In this document: positions 46,704-55,459 of the stretch, one piece after another
Layout: every line of letters begins with the position of its first letter
Numbering within the stretch: the stretch's first letter is position 1
From: Nocardiopsis gilva YIM 90087
GTDB lineage: Bacteria; Actinomycetota; Actinomycetes; Streptosporangiales; Streptosporangiaceae
Direction: 5' to 3'
DNA length: 64,000 nucleotides
Assembly (NCBI RefSeq): GCF_002263495.1
Contig: NZ_CP022753.1
Coordinates: 806,001 to 870,000 of the forward strand
Translations under genes and position numbers: made by a program
The notes under the pieces: generated by a model
Database searches by the model: none
What the model was told of the DNA's origin: nothing
What the model saw: the letters and a program-made list of their open reading frames with translations, nothing else

Positions 46704-47228
46704 GTGACGAATCTCCACGGCGTTACCCGTATACCCCGGCGAAAGAGACCCCGACCCATGACACGGGCAGCGGTGACCTTATCCGTTTTCCTGGCGATCA
46801 GCACGACGGGGCTGATATCAGCGACGCGCGCGGTCGCCGACGAACACGGCGGCGTTTCCGAGTGGGCGAGCTACACCGCAGAACGCGCCGTCACCTACGC
46901 AACAGCCCAGGTCGGCACACCCTACAAGTTCGGCGGCTCCGGCCCCAGTGGCTTCGACTGCTCCGGCCTGGTCCAATGGGCCTACAAAAAGGCCGGGAAG
47001 GCCATCTCGCGCACCACCTACACCCAGTACCGCGAAGGCAGTGCCGTTCCGCGCTCCCGGCTGCGCAGGGGTGATCTGCTGTTCTTCTACTCCGGTCCGA
47101 GCCACGTGGGAATGTATGTCGGAAACGGCCACATGATCCACGCGCCGCGTTCCGGACGCCTCGTCCAGATCGTCGATATGGCGAGGTACTACGACCGGAA
47201 GCTCGTCGGCGCCCGACGCGTCGCCTGA
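46704..47228 (+). CDS. Secreted NlpC/P60 peptidoglycan hydrolase 1
   Basis: 174 aa from GTG 46704 (GGGGGG and AAA just upstream); ATG 46758 is an alternative that would shorten the basic n-region. A signal peptide (about residues 19-43, AVTLSVFLAISTTGL) is followed by a single NlpC/P60 domain. Catalytic residues: Cys in GPSGFDCSGLVQWAY, His in SGPSHVGMYVGNG, third residue in HMIHAPRSG. It should cleave stem peptides (D-Glu-diaminopimelate bonds) outside the membrane. No cell-wall-binding domain is present. A close paralogue lies at 52710. Confidence 0.9.
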   Translation: MTNLHGVTRIPRRKRPRPMTRAAVTLSVFLAISTTGLISATRAVADEHGGVSEWASYTAERAVTYATAQVGTPYKFGGSGPSGFDCSGLVQWAYKKAGKAISRTTYTQYREGSAVPRSRLRRGDLLFFYSGPSHVGMYVGNGHMIHAPRSGRLVQIVDMARYYDRKLVGARRVA

Positions 47229-47268
47229 CCCGTCGCGGATTCGCGGCCGGAGCGTCGATCCGGCGGCC

Positions 47269-47315
47269 CCTTTGCCCCGCGGCCCGCGGCCCGCGCGGCC
47301 ACAGCGGGGCAAAGG
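47269..47315. terminator. Bidirectional hairpin between NlpC/P60 and RidA genes
   Basis: 12-bp arms CCTTTGCCCCGC (47269-47280) and GCGGGGCAAAGG (47304-47315) with a GC-rich 23-base loop, placed between convergent genes. Confidence 0.7.
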
Positions 47316-47353
47316 CGCGCCTTGGGGCCATGGGCGCCCGGCCCGGTCCGCTT

Positions 47354-47734
47354 TCACTCGCGGAGCTTCGCGACCACGTCGATCGCGACCAGGATGTCCA
47401 TCAGCTCGGAGCCCACCGTCGTACGCGCGGGCATGGGGTCGGAGAAGAACTCCGAATAGACCGCGTTGAACTCGGTGAAGTCGTGCTTGAGGTGATGCAG
47501 GTACACCGTGGTCCGCACGACGTCGTGCAGCGTGAGGCCCCGCTCGGCGAGCACCGCCTGGATATTGCGCAGCACCTGGGCCGTCTGCGCCCCGACGGAA
47601 GCGGCCACCTCGCCGGTTCGCGGATCGTGCGGGCCGAACCCCGACGTGAAGAGGAACCCCCCGGACACCACGCCCTGGCTGTAGGCCCCGCCCGGCTGAG
47701 GTGCCTGGTCGGTGTGGATCGCCTGCTTGGTCAT
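47354..47734 (-). CDS. RidA-family protein
   Basis: 126 aa from ATG 47734, with AAAGGAGAG at 6-base spacing. The body (GGFLFTSGFGPHDPRTGEVA, QTAQVLRNIQAVLAERGLTL, DVVRTTVYLHHL) matches the RidA/YjgF/UK114 family. The conserved arginine for substrate carboxylates is present in ARTTVGSELMDI (usual form RTTVG). RidA hydrolyses reactive enamines/imines; some subgroups serve catabolic pathways. It is divergent from a D-aminoacylase gene, which hints at a shared amino-acid salvage role. Confidence 0.9.
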   Translation of the reverse strand: MTKQAIHTDQAPQPGGAYSQGVVSGGFLFTSGFGPHDPRTGEVAASVGAQTAQVLRNIQAVLAERGLTLHDVVRTTVYLHHLKHDFTEFNAVYSEFFSDPMPARTTVGSELMDILVAIDVVAKLRE

Positions 47735-47989
47735 AGTGCGCTCTCCTTTGGGTGAAGACCGTCGGGACATGGCCAGCTGGAATCTGCGACCGGCGTCAGC
47801 TCCCACCACTACCATCGCCGATTTCGCGCCAGATCGAGGGCAGAGTCCGGCCCGGGCGTGGCACGGCATTCGGACACTCGCCCCCGCCGTCGCCCCGTTC
47901 GCGGCGGCGGCCACTAGATTTGCCAGTGACCTCGTGGGCACTGCCAGCGGTGCGGCACGGAGGGCGCAGCGACAGGTGGGAGGCAGCGC

Positions 47990-49582
47990 ATGACGAGTGT
48001 CGTACTCGCCGGGGGCCGCGTCGTCGACGGAACCGGGGCACCCGGTCGGGCCGCCGACGTCGTCGTCGCGGAGGGACGCGTCACCGAGGTGGCCGAGCCG
48101 GGACGAGCCGAGGCCGGCGGGCGACGCGTCGACGTCACCGGGCTGGTCGTCGCCCCCGGGTTCATCGACATGCACGCGCACTCCGACCTCGCGGTCCTGG
48201 CCGACCCCGCGCACGAGGCCAAGGTCCGCCAGGGCGTCACCACCGAGGTCCTCGGTCAGGACGGGCTGAGCTACGCGCCCGTCACCGACACGACGCTGCC
48301 GCAGCTCCGCGCCCAACTGGCCGGATGGAACGGCACCCCCGACCTCGACTACGCGTGGCGCGGCGTCGGCGAGTACCTGGACCGGATCGATGCGGGCACC
48401 CCGACCAACGTCGCCTACCTGGTGCCGCACGGCAACGTCCGGATGGCGGTCATGGGCACCGAGGACCGCGCACCCAGCGCCGCCGACCTGGGCGCGATGC
48501 GCGCCCTCGTCGCCGACGGCATGGCCGACGGCGCGATGGGGATGTCTGCCGGGCTGACCTACACCCCCGGGATGTACGCCGATGACGCGGAGATCGTCGC
48601 GCTGCTCGAACCGGTGCGCGCGGCCGGGGGCTACTACTGTCCCCACCACCGCAACTACGGCTCCCGGGTGGTGGAGTCCTACCAGGAGTGCCTGGAGATC
48701 GCGCGACGCGCCGGCGTCGCGCTGCACCTCGCGCACTGCCACGTCAACTTCCCGCGGAACAAGGGGCGCGCCCCCGAGGTGCTCGACGCGATCGACGCCG
48801 CCGTGCGGAACCACGGGCTCGACGTCAGCCTGGACACCTACCCCTACCTCGCCGCCGCCACCTACCTGGGCGCGCTGCTGCCCAGCCGCGCGCACGCGGG
48901 AGGCACGTCCGCGGCCATCGCCCGGCTGCGCGACCCGGCCGAACGCGCCCGGATCCTCTACGAGGTCGAGGTGGTCGGCACCGACGGCAACCACGGCGTC
49001 CCCGCCGACTGGGACACCGTCGTCATCACCGGGGTCACCCGGCCCGAGCTGTCGTGGGCGGTGGGATCGTCGATCCGGCAGCTGGCGGACGCGCGCGGAC
49101 GCGAAGCCGCGGAGGTCTTCGCCGACCTGCTCATCACCGACGAGATGGGCACCGGCTGCCTGCTGCGCGTCGGCAACGAGGAGAACGTCCGGACGATCAT
49201 GGCCCACCCCGCGCACACCGCCGGGAGCGACGGAATCCTCGTCGGCGCCAAGCCGCACCCGCGCGCCTGGGGCACCTTTCCCCGCTACTTCGGGACCTAC
49301 GTGCGCGAGCTGGGCGTCCTGGGTCTGGAGGAGTGCGTGCGGCACCTGACCTCCCGCCCGGCGCGTCGGCTCGGGCTGACCGACCGGGGTGTCATCCGAC
49401 CGGGCGCGGTCGCCGACATCACCGTGTTCGACCCCGACACGATCGCGTCCACCGCCACCTACGACAACCCCCGCAGCGCCCCCGAAGGCATCCCGCACGT
49501 CCTGGTCAACGGCGAGTTCACGGTGCGCGACGGCGTCCGGACCGACCGCGTACCGGGGAGATCCCTGCGCCACCGGGCGTGA
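47990..49582 (+). CDS. N-acyl-D-amino-acid deacylase (amidohydrolase family)
   Basis: 530 aa from ATG 47990, with GGGAGG upstream. The N-terminal beta domain VLAGGRVVDGTGAPGRAADV leads to the metal motif PGFIDMHAHSDLAVL. Further ligands are in HHRNYGSRVVE and HLAHCHVNF, and VRHLTSRPARRLGLTDRG closes the beta sandwich. This is the layout of D-aminoacylases and dihydroorotase-like enzymes, which release D-amino acids from N-acyl forms. Exact substrate unknown. The divergent RidA gene may detoxify a reactive by-product. Confidence 0.88.
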   Translation: MTSVVLAGGRVVDGTGAPGRAADVVVAEGRVTEVAEPGRAEAGGRRVDVTGLVVAPGFIDMHAHSDLAVLADPAHEAKVRQGVTTEVLGQDGLSYAPVTDTTLPQLRAQLAGWNGTPDLDYAWRGVGEYLDRIDAGTPTNVAYLVPHGNVRMAVMGTEDRAPSAADLGAMRALVADGMADGAMGMSAGLTYTPGMYADDAEIVALLEPVRAAGGYYCPHHRNYGSRVVESYQECLEIARRAGVALHLAHCHVNFPRNKGRAPEVLDAIDAAVRNHGLDVSLDTYPYLAAATYLGALLPSRAHAGGTSAAIARLRDPAERARILYEVEVVGTDGNHGVPADWDTVVITGVTRPELSWAVGSSIRQLADARGREAAEVFADLLITDEMGTGCLLRVGNEENVRTIMAHPAHTAGSDGILVGAKPHPRAWGTFPRYFGTYVRELGVLGLEECVRHLTSRPARRLGLTDRGVIRPGAVADITVFDPDTIASTATYDNPRSAPEGIPHVLVNGEFTVRDGVRTDRVPGRSLRHRA

Positions 49583-49796
49583 GCCGTCGCGGAGAAGAGC
49601 ACCACCCGACGCCCACACCACCGCCGCCCCCGGCGTCCGGCTCCACCCCCGCGGACAGCCGTCGGCCGGGAGCGACGGATGCCCCGCAGTGTCGGCAGGC
49701 AGGTTAAGAGGTGTCTGAGAGTCCGCGGCCGACCGGTACTTCCGCAGGCCAGGGACGAGTAACGTCGATCGGGTGGCGAATAGAGGAGGGACACCC

Positions 49797-50513
49797 GTGG
49801 CGGGTGGAACGCGGGTGCTCGTCGTCGAAGACGAGCCGTCGGTGCGCGACGCCGTCGCCGACGCCCTGGAGCTGGAGGGGTACCAGGTCACCCGGGCCGC
49901 CGACGGCGGCAGCGGGCTGGAGGCGGTCCGGCGGTGGCCGCCGGACGCGATCGTGCTCGACGTGCTGATGCCGTTCATGGATGGCCTGACCATGTGCGAG
50001 CGGCTGCGGTCCCGTGGCGACCGCACGCCGATCCTGATCCTGACCGCGCGCGATGCCGTGGGCGACCGCGTCGAGGGGCTCGATGCCGGAGCCGACGACT
50101 ACCTGGTCAAACCCTTCGACCTGGACGAACTGCTGGCGCGGCTGCGGGCGCTGCTGCGTCGTGCCTACCCCGAGGAGACCGGGACCATCGGCTACGCCGA
50201 CCTGACCGTCGACACCGACGGCGGGCGGGCGTGGCGCGGGGAGCGCGCCATGCAGCTGAGCCGCACCGAGTTCGCGCTGCTGGAGGTGCTGGCGCGCAAT
50301 GCCGGGCGGGTGGTGCCGCGCGGTGTCATCGCCGACGGTGTGTGGGGCTACGACTTCGGGCCCAACTCCAACTCGCTGGACGTCTACATCGGCTACCTCC
50401 GCCGCAAGCTGGAGGCCGGGGGCGAGTCCCGGATGGTGCACACCGTGCGCGGCGTCGGCTACGTCCTGGAGGAGCGGCCGAGCGCCGGCCGCGGGGACGC
50501 GTCCCGTGGCTGA
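49797..50513 (+). CDS. Response regulator, OmpR/PhoB type (MprA-like)
   Basis: 238 aa from GTG 49797, chosen because GAGGAGGG lies 6 bases upstream; GTG 49773 is less favourable. Receiver domain with acidic pocket VVEDE, phospho-acceptor Asp55 (IVLDVLMPFMDG) and the conserved Lys in DYLVKPFD. The C-terminal winged helix includes LSRTEFALLEVLARNAGRVV and SLDVYIGYLRRKLE. It overlaps the start of its histidine kinase gene by 8 bp. Similarity is to MprA of mycobacteria, a cell-envelope-stress regulator. Confidence 0.93.
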   Translation: MAGGTRVLVVEDEPSVRDAVADALELEGYQVTRAADGGSGLEAVRRWPPDAIVLDVLMPFMDGLTMCERLRSRGDRTPILILTARDAVGDRVEGLDAGADDYLVKPFDLDELLARLRALLRRAYPEETGTIGYADLTVDTDGGRAWRGERAMQLSRTEFALLEVLARNAGRVVPRGVIADGVWGYDFGPNSNSLDVYIGYLRRKLEAGGESRMVHTVRGVGYVLEERPSAGRGDASRG

Positions 50514-51957
50514 GGGAACCGGTCGGGACGGTCGGCGCCAGGGGCGGGACCGGCGCTCCCCCGCGGACGCGACCGCTGCCGCGGACGCCTCCGGTAGCGG
50601 CGGCACCACGGCAGGGCCGAAGCCCACGGTGTGGACCCGGTGGCCGCTGCGCGTGCGCCTCGCGGTCCTGACGGCCGTTGTCGTCGCGGGCGCGGTGCTG
50701 GCCGGGGCGGGGGTCGCCTTCGTCGTCGTCCGCCACACCCTCTACGGCGAGTTGGACGGCAGCCTGACGCGTGAGGCCACCCGCGTCGAGCGGCAGATCG
50801 ACCGCAACACCTGGCTCGGGTCGGCCGAGTGCGTGTATGCGACGGCACCCGCCTGCGTGCAGATCATCGACGCGGGCGGCGGGGTGGACCCCGAGCCGGG
50901 GGGCTTGCGTCCGGAGGTGCCGGGGACGGCGGTCGAGGTCGCGCGGGGCGAACGCGACGCGTTCTTCGTCGACACGCGGATCGGTGACATCCCGCTGCGG
51001 GGTTATGTCGCGCCGATCGGCGGCGACCGCGCCGTACAGGTCGCCATCCGCTCCGACCGCGTCAAGGCCACCGTGGTCGACGTCGGCACGCGACTGGCGC
51101 TGGCCGGTGCGATCGGCGTCGTGCTGGCGGGCGCGCTCGGCTACCTGGTGGCGCGGACCGGGCTGCGCCCGGTCGCGCGGCTGACCCGCACCGCCGAGAC
51201 CATCGCCGCCACGCGCGACCCCGGGCACCGCATCGACCTGCCCGGCAACGACGAGCTCGCCCGCCTCGCCGACAGCTTCAACACCATGCTCGACGAGCTG
51301 GAGCGGTCCGTCACCGCGCAGCGGCGGCTGGTCGCCGACGCCTCCCACGAGCTGCGTACGCCGCTCACCGGGCTGCGCACCAACATCGACCTGCTCGCCC
51401 GGGACCTGCCGCCGGAGCACCGGACACGGATCCACGGCACGCTCCGCGCCCAGATCACCGAGATGACGGGGCTGGTCAACGACCTGATCGAACTCGCCCG
51501 GGGCGAAGCGCCCGAGGGGCGGACGGAAGACGTGCGGCTGGATGAGGTCGTGGAGCACTGCGTCGACTCCGAGCGGCGGAACCGCCCGGGGGTCCGCTTC
51601 GACGTGCGCGTCGAGCCGACGGTGGTGGTGGGCATGCCCGAGCGGCTCGCGCGGGCGATCACCAACCTGCTCGACAACGCCGCGAAGTTCAGTCCGGACA
51701 ACGGGGAGGTGGAGGTGCGCCTGACCGACCGGGAACTGACGGTGCGCGACCGCGGGCCCGGCATCGCCCCCGACGACCTGCCCCATGTCTTCGACCGCTT
51801 CTACCGGGCCCGCGCCGCCCGTGGCCTGCCGGGATCGGGACTCGGCCTGGCGATCGTGCGGCAGGTCGCCGAAGGCCACGGGGCCGCGCTCCGGGCCGAA
51901 CCCGCACCTGGCGTCGGGACCGTGTTCCGGATGTCGTTCCCCGCTGAGGAGAGCTGA
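50506..51957 (+). CDS. Sensor histidine kinase (MprB-like)
   Basis: 483 aa from GTG 50506, which overlaps the response-regulator stop. A polar N-terminus is followed by a first membrane helix (about 52-72), an external sensor of about 125 residues, a second helix (about 195-218), HAMP, and HisKA with DASHELRTPLTGLRTN (His near 280). The HATPase has N-box NLLDNAAKFSP, G1 DRGPGIAPDD and G2 GSGLGLAIV. All catalytic motifs are intact. The pair resembles MprAB; the stimulus is probably envelope stress (inference). Confidence 0.93.
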   Translation: MAEGTGRDGRRQGRDRRSPADATAAADASGSGGTTAGPKPTVWTRWPLRVRLAVLTAVVVAGAVLAGAGVAFVVVRHTLYGELDGSLTREATRVERQIDRNTWLGSAECVYATAPACVQIIDAGGGVDPEPGGLRPEVPGTAVEVARGERDAFFVDTRIGDIPLRGYVAPIGGDRAVQVAIRSDRVKATVVDVGTRLALAGAIGVVLAGALGYLVARTGLRPVARLTRTAETIAATRDPGHRIDLPGNDELARLADSFNTMLDELERSVTAQRRLVADASHELRTPLTGLRTNIDLLARDLPPEHRTRIHGTLRAQITEMTGLVNDLIELARGEAPEGRTEDVRLDEVVEHCVDSERRNRPGVRFDVRVEPTVVVGMPERLARAITNLLDNAAKFSPDNGEVEVRLTDRELTVRDRGPGIAPDDLPHVFDRFYRARAARGLPGSGLGLAIVRQVAEGHGAALRAEPAPGVGTVFRMSFPAEES

Positions 51958-52709
51958 GCATTCGCCATTGCGCTGATCCCGCGAATCGATAACACAGGTG
52001 TATGGAGTGGGTCGGCATCACCGCCGACAACACCCTCGACAAGACTGCCGACAACACCGCCGCGAAGATGGTCCATAGTTCCGCGGAAATTCCTTTCGCC
52101 ACGGTCTTTCATATTTTCCAGCTTCTGCTTATAGTGGATTTCAGGTGCAATGATGGGTTCCGCGCCCCTGTTCTTCGTCGGTTAGCTCCTTCGGCGGGGG
52201 TGCGGAGAAGTCAGCGGCACGCGGGGCTCGCCACCCGTCCAGCGGGTCGGTGTGTCCAAGCGTCGTCCGCCTAGGCTTTTGGTCCCAAACTCCCAGATCA
52301 CACGGGTTTTCTTCGGTGGTGGGGGAGATGGGATCCCCTGCGTTGGCCGCGGCCAATCCATCGATCATCCCCCTGTCGTCGCTGGATTCCGCGGTACTCG
52401 TGGATACGTGAGTCTCGGCTGTCGCCGCCGTGTGAACCGCTATTACCTGCTTCTGGCGTGAAGTGCGCGCAGGAGGCCGTCGCCGTACTCCTGCCCTGTA
52501 TCCAAGGGTCGGATCGGCGAGGCGCGGAGGAGCGAACAAAATCCATGGCCACGCGGGCGCCACGCCCGCAAAAGAGTGCGCGCTCAATAACTGGGTTGTG
52601 CGCTGATCGGTGATTCGACCATCAGCGTTTAGTTGGGCTGCGCCTTTGATCATCCGTCCTCTATGCAATTTCGGAAGCATGCCCTTTGGGGTTTTGGAGG
52701 GAGGAATAC
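51958..52709. other. 750 bp without a convincing gene
   Basis: Composition is lower in GC than the flanks. A GCCGACAACACC motif is repeated at about 52023 and 52046. The minus frame 52141-52680 has weak codon bias and no ribosome-binding site and is not called. GGAGGGAGGA just before 52710 is the ribosome-binding site of the next gene. Confidence 0.4.
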
Positions 52710-53234
52710 ATGGGTCTTGTGGAGAGGGGATTCCGGCTCGTTCGGGAGGACATGGCGCGGCCCACGATGCGTGCGGCGGCCGCCGTATCCACCGCGCTGT
52801 TGATCGTCACGCTCGGGCCAGTCTCCGACAGCAACGCCGCAGTTCAGAGCCCTACACACGCCTCGACGCGCTCGAAGGGCGCCGCGTCCGCCGCGGTGTC
52901 CCATGCCCTGAACCAGGTCGGAAAGCCCTACCGCTACGGCGCGGCCGGGCCGAGGGCGTTCGACTGCTCGGGTCTGGTGCAGTGGTCCTACCGCAGGGCC
53001 GGAAAGTCCACCGGGCGCACCACCTACGCACAGTTCCGGCGGGGCCGGCCGGTTTCCCGGTCTTCCTTGCGCAAGGGCGACCTCGTGTTCTTCTATTCGG
53101 GGCCGGGCCATGTCGGGGTGTATATCGGTAACGGCCGTATGGTCCACGCGCCGCGCTCCGGCAAGAACGTACACATCACCAGGATGTCCGCCTACTTCGA
53201 CCGCTACTTCGTTGGAGCGCGCCGTATCGCCTGA
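52710..53234 (+). CDS. Secreted NlpC/P60 peptidoglycan hydrolase 2
   Basis: 174 aa from ATG 52710, three bases after GGAGGGAGGAA. N-terminal signal sequence (helix about 21-41, AVSTALLIVTLGPV), short linker, then a single NlpC/P60 domain with Cys in RAFDCSGLVQWSYRRAG, His in GPGHVGVYIGNG and third residue in HAPRSGKNV. The domain is very similar to the first hydrolase at 46704 (same FDCSGLVQW, RTTY and VGARR tail), so the two are paralogues. Upstream DNA differs, so they may be regulated differently. Confidence 0.92.
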   Translation: MGLVERGFRLVREDMARPTMRAAAAVSTALLIVTLGPVSDSNAAVQSPTHASTRSKGAASAAVSHALNQVGKPYRYGAAGPRAFDCSGLVQWSYRRAGKSTGRTTYAQFRRGRPVSRSSLRKGDLVFFYSGPGHVGVYIGNGRMVHAPRSGKNVHITRMSAYFDRYFVGARRIA

Positions 53235-53695
53235 CCACTGAGGATTCTCCGGAGGAACCACCCACGTCCCATCGCCGTGTTACCCGTGTACGCCGGATAG
53301 CGGGTTCTCCTGGCAAGCACGGCGATGGGTCTCCGGATGTTCTCTTCTCCCTTCTTCTCTTCTCGATGGCCCGTCACGTTCTCCCGGCGTCGTTCGCCCT
53401 ATTGTCCGCGGCCGAACTCGCCGGGCGTGCAGATCCGACGTCCTCCTGCTCGCCTACACCCGACATTGATTCGCAGAGGAGGCCGCAAGGGTACGGCGAG
53501 GAAATGAATCCGTCGATGCCGCGCCAGTATCTCGGCGTGCTCCGAGCGTGGCGTGGCGTACATCTCAATAGGAATATCGATACGCATGGAGCGGCACCGG
53601 GCGGGAGATCCGCTGCCGCTATTCGGCGTGCGCGGGCCAGTGGTCGTAGGGCCGCCGCCCGACTTTCGCGTGCCGTGAATGGCGCCGGTCGCGAA
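53235..53695. other. 460 bp without a recognisable gene
   Basis: No credible frame. The sequence GTTACCCGTGTACGCCGG (53279-53296) nearly matches GTTACCCGTATACCCCGG at 46722-46739 near the other NlpC/P60 gene. Otherwise nothing was identified. Confidence 0.4.
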
Positions 53696-54013
53696 TCAGC
53701 CCACGACGATCGCCCCGGCCAGGACCGGGTCGTTGAACGTGACCGAGCCGGAGCCGGTGGCGATGGCCCGTCCACCCTGGCAGGACGTTCCCTCGTACAG
53801 GGCGTACCTGGTGGGCACTTCGGTACCGATCGAGACGACCCCGCCCTGGTCCGCGTCGAGGACCCGGCAGCCGCCGGCCTCGACCACCTGCCGGTGCCCC
53901 GATTCGAAGGTGACCGTCACCGGTCGCTCGCGGTCGGCCGCGCCGGACATACCGGCCAGCGCCCCGGCGATGGTGGCGGACATGGTGGCGAGGTTCGCTG
54001 GGCGGATCGGCAC
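53696..54013 (-). CDS. Small beta-rich protein with a cysteine pair
   Basis: 105 aa from GTG 54013 (GGAAGG at 5-base spacing; GTG 54046 is possible). A short N-terminal helix (NLATMSATIAGALAGMSG) is followed by alternating beta-type sequence (PVTVTFESGHRQVVEAGG, then CRVLDADQGGVVS and YALYEGTSCQGG). Two cysteines could pair. The C-terminus ends in hydrophobic strand VLAGAIVVG. The pattern resembles small beta-sandwich or crystallin-like domains, but no family is certain. Confidence 0.6.
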   Translation of the reverse strand: MPIRPANLATMSATIAGALAGMSGAADRERPVTVTFESGHRQVVEAGGCRVLDADQGGVVSIGTEVPTRYALYEGTSCQGGRAIATGSGSVTFNDPVLAGAIVVG

Positions 54014-54218
54014 GGTTGCCTTCCCTCTACGGAGCGGGCGGATCACTACTCCCTGTCATTTACCTACATCGGCTGGTCGAGGAGGGGGAACCGCCGCCGG
54101 TGTGTCGCGGTCGGATCTGCGCGAGGGTGCACGGACCCGGGTGGGCGCCGGGACCGCTCGCGTCGGCGGATAGTGTGTGGGCGAGCCGCCGCATCGGGTT
54201 CAGGAATGGAGGACAGCC

Positions 54219-54524
54219 GTGGTCTCGCTCTACACCCTGTTCCACGTGCTGTTCGCCGGACTCGATGACCCGTGGTCGCTTGTGCCCACGGCGGCTCCCG
54301 GCGGTGCGCTCGCGCTACTGGCCCTCGTCGCCGTCGGCGCCGCGCTGAGCTGGATCGCCGTCCGCGGGCTGCGCGCGTGGCCCCCGCTCGACGACGGTGA
54401 GGTCGACCGCTCCCGCGCCATGCTGTGGCGCTCCGAGCGCCTCACCCCGCCGCCACTGCGCGACCCCGATGCCCCAGGCAAGCCGCGTCCCCGGGCGCCC
54501 GGAGCGGTCCGGGTGGCCGTGTAG
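54219..54524 (+). CDS. Small membrane protein upstream of YidC paralogue (DUF6412-like)
   Basis: 101 aa from GTG 54219, with GGAGG at 6-base spacing. One strong membrane helix (about 28-50, GALALLALVAVGAALSWIAV) is preceded by a hydrophobic N-terminus (SLYTLFHVLFAG) and followed by LRAWPPLDDGEVDRSRAM and a Pro/Arg-rich tail. I recall similar proteins (DUF6412-like) next to YidC paralogues in actinobacteria. It ends 152 bp before the YidC-like gene. Confidence 0.72.
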   Translation: MVSLYTLFHVLFAGLDDPWSLVPTAAPGGALALLALVAVGAALSWIAVRGLRAWPPLDDGEVDRSRAMLWRSERLTPPPLRDPDAPGKPRPRAPGAVRVAV

Positions 54525-54676
54525 CCCGAACGCGGTCGCGGCGTCGGCTCCGCGTTTCCCGATCTCGTCGCGTTCCCGCCGTCCCGCGTCTCTCTTCACG
54601 CTTCCACGCGTGCTCTGCCGCGCGGCCACCTCGTCCTGCGTCCGTTGCACCCACCAGACGAGGGGCTTGCTCACCC

Positions 54677-55408
54677 ATGTACACCTTCGGCCCGATCGCG
54701 GCCGCCATCGCCGTCGTATCCACCGTCCTCACCACGCTCACCGCCGTCGCCACCCCGGTCGCTGGGGCCGCCGGCGCGGCCGTCGCCATCGTGTGCCTGA
54801 CCGCCGTCGTGCGGCTGGCCGTCCTTCCACTTTCCGTCGCCCAGGTCCGCGGCGAGAAGGCGCGGGCGCGCCTCGCCCCCAAGCTCACGGCGCTGCGGGA
54901 GAAGTACGCCAAGAACCCGGAGCGGATGCTCGCCGAGCAGCGCCGGGTGTACGCGGAGGAGGGCAGCTCGCCCCTGGCCGGATGCCTGCCGATGTTCGCC
55001 CAGATGCCTGTGTTCATCGTGCTCAACGGGGTGTTCACCAGCGCCACCATCGCCGGCGCCCCGAACGATCTGCTCACCCACACCCTCGGCGGCATCCCGC
55101 TGGGCGCCAGGCTCGGCGACGTCCTCGGTGGCGGCCTCACACCGCAGGTTCTGGTCTACATCTCGCTGCTCGTCGTCATCGCCGCGGTCGCGTGGGCGTC
55201 GCGCCGGTGGCTGACCCTGCCCGCCCTGAGGGCCAGCGCGGAGTCCGGCGGCCCGGAGCTCCCCGGCGCGCGGATGATGTCCTTCCTGTCGTTCGGCACG
55301 GTCGCCATCGCCGCGTTCGTGCCGCTGGCCGCCGGGCTCTACCTGGCGACGAGCACGGCCTGGACGGTCGCCGAGCGCCTGGCGCTACGCCACCTGATCA
55401 CCGGCTGA
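54677..55408 (+). CDS. YidC/Oxa1-family membrane insertase paralogue
   Basis: 243 aa from ATG 54677. Hydrophobic segments at about 4-28, 30-55, 112-135, 155-175 and 205-225. The family signature is present: LTAVVRLAVLPLSVAQVRGE, KLTALREKYAKNPERMLAEQ and LAGCLPMFAQMPVFIVLNGV. The basic residue in the groove (VVRLAVLPLS) is conserved. It is shorter than the main housekeeping YidC of actinobacteria, which normally sits beside rnpA/jag near the origin; none of those are here, so this is a second copy. The cytoplasmic basic tail is missing. Confidence 0.85.
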   Translation: MYTFGPIAAAIAVVSTVLTTLTAVATPVAGAAGAAVAIVCLTAVVRLAVLPLSVAQVRGEKARARLAPKLTALREKYAKNPERMLAEQRRVYAEEGSSPLAGCLPMFAQMPVFIVLNGVFTSATIAGAPNDLLTHTLGGIPLGARLGDVLGGGLTPQVLVYISLLVVIAAVAWASRRWLTLPALRASAESGGPELPGARMMSFLSFGTVAIAAFVPLAAGLYLATSTAWTVAERLALRHLITG

Positions 55409-55418
55409 CGCCGGTTGC

Positions 55419-55453
55419 GCGGGGGTGGGGGAAGGACGGACCCCCGCCCCCGC
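55419..55453. terminator. Hairpin between YidC paralogue and MFS genes
   Basis: GCGGGGGTGGGGG (55419-55431) pairs with CCCCCGCCCCCGC (55441-55453) with one G-T mismatch. It lies between convergent genes. Confidence 0.6.
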
Positions 55454-55459
55454 TGCCAC

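Noticed and set aside
52141-52680. 179-codon minus-strand frame
   Set aside because: Weak codon bias, no ribosome-binding site and no recognisable similarity; left as uncalled intergenic DNA.
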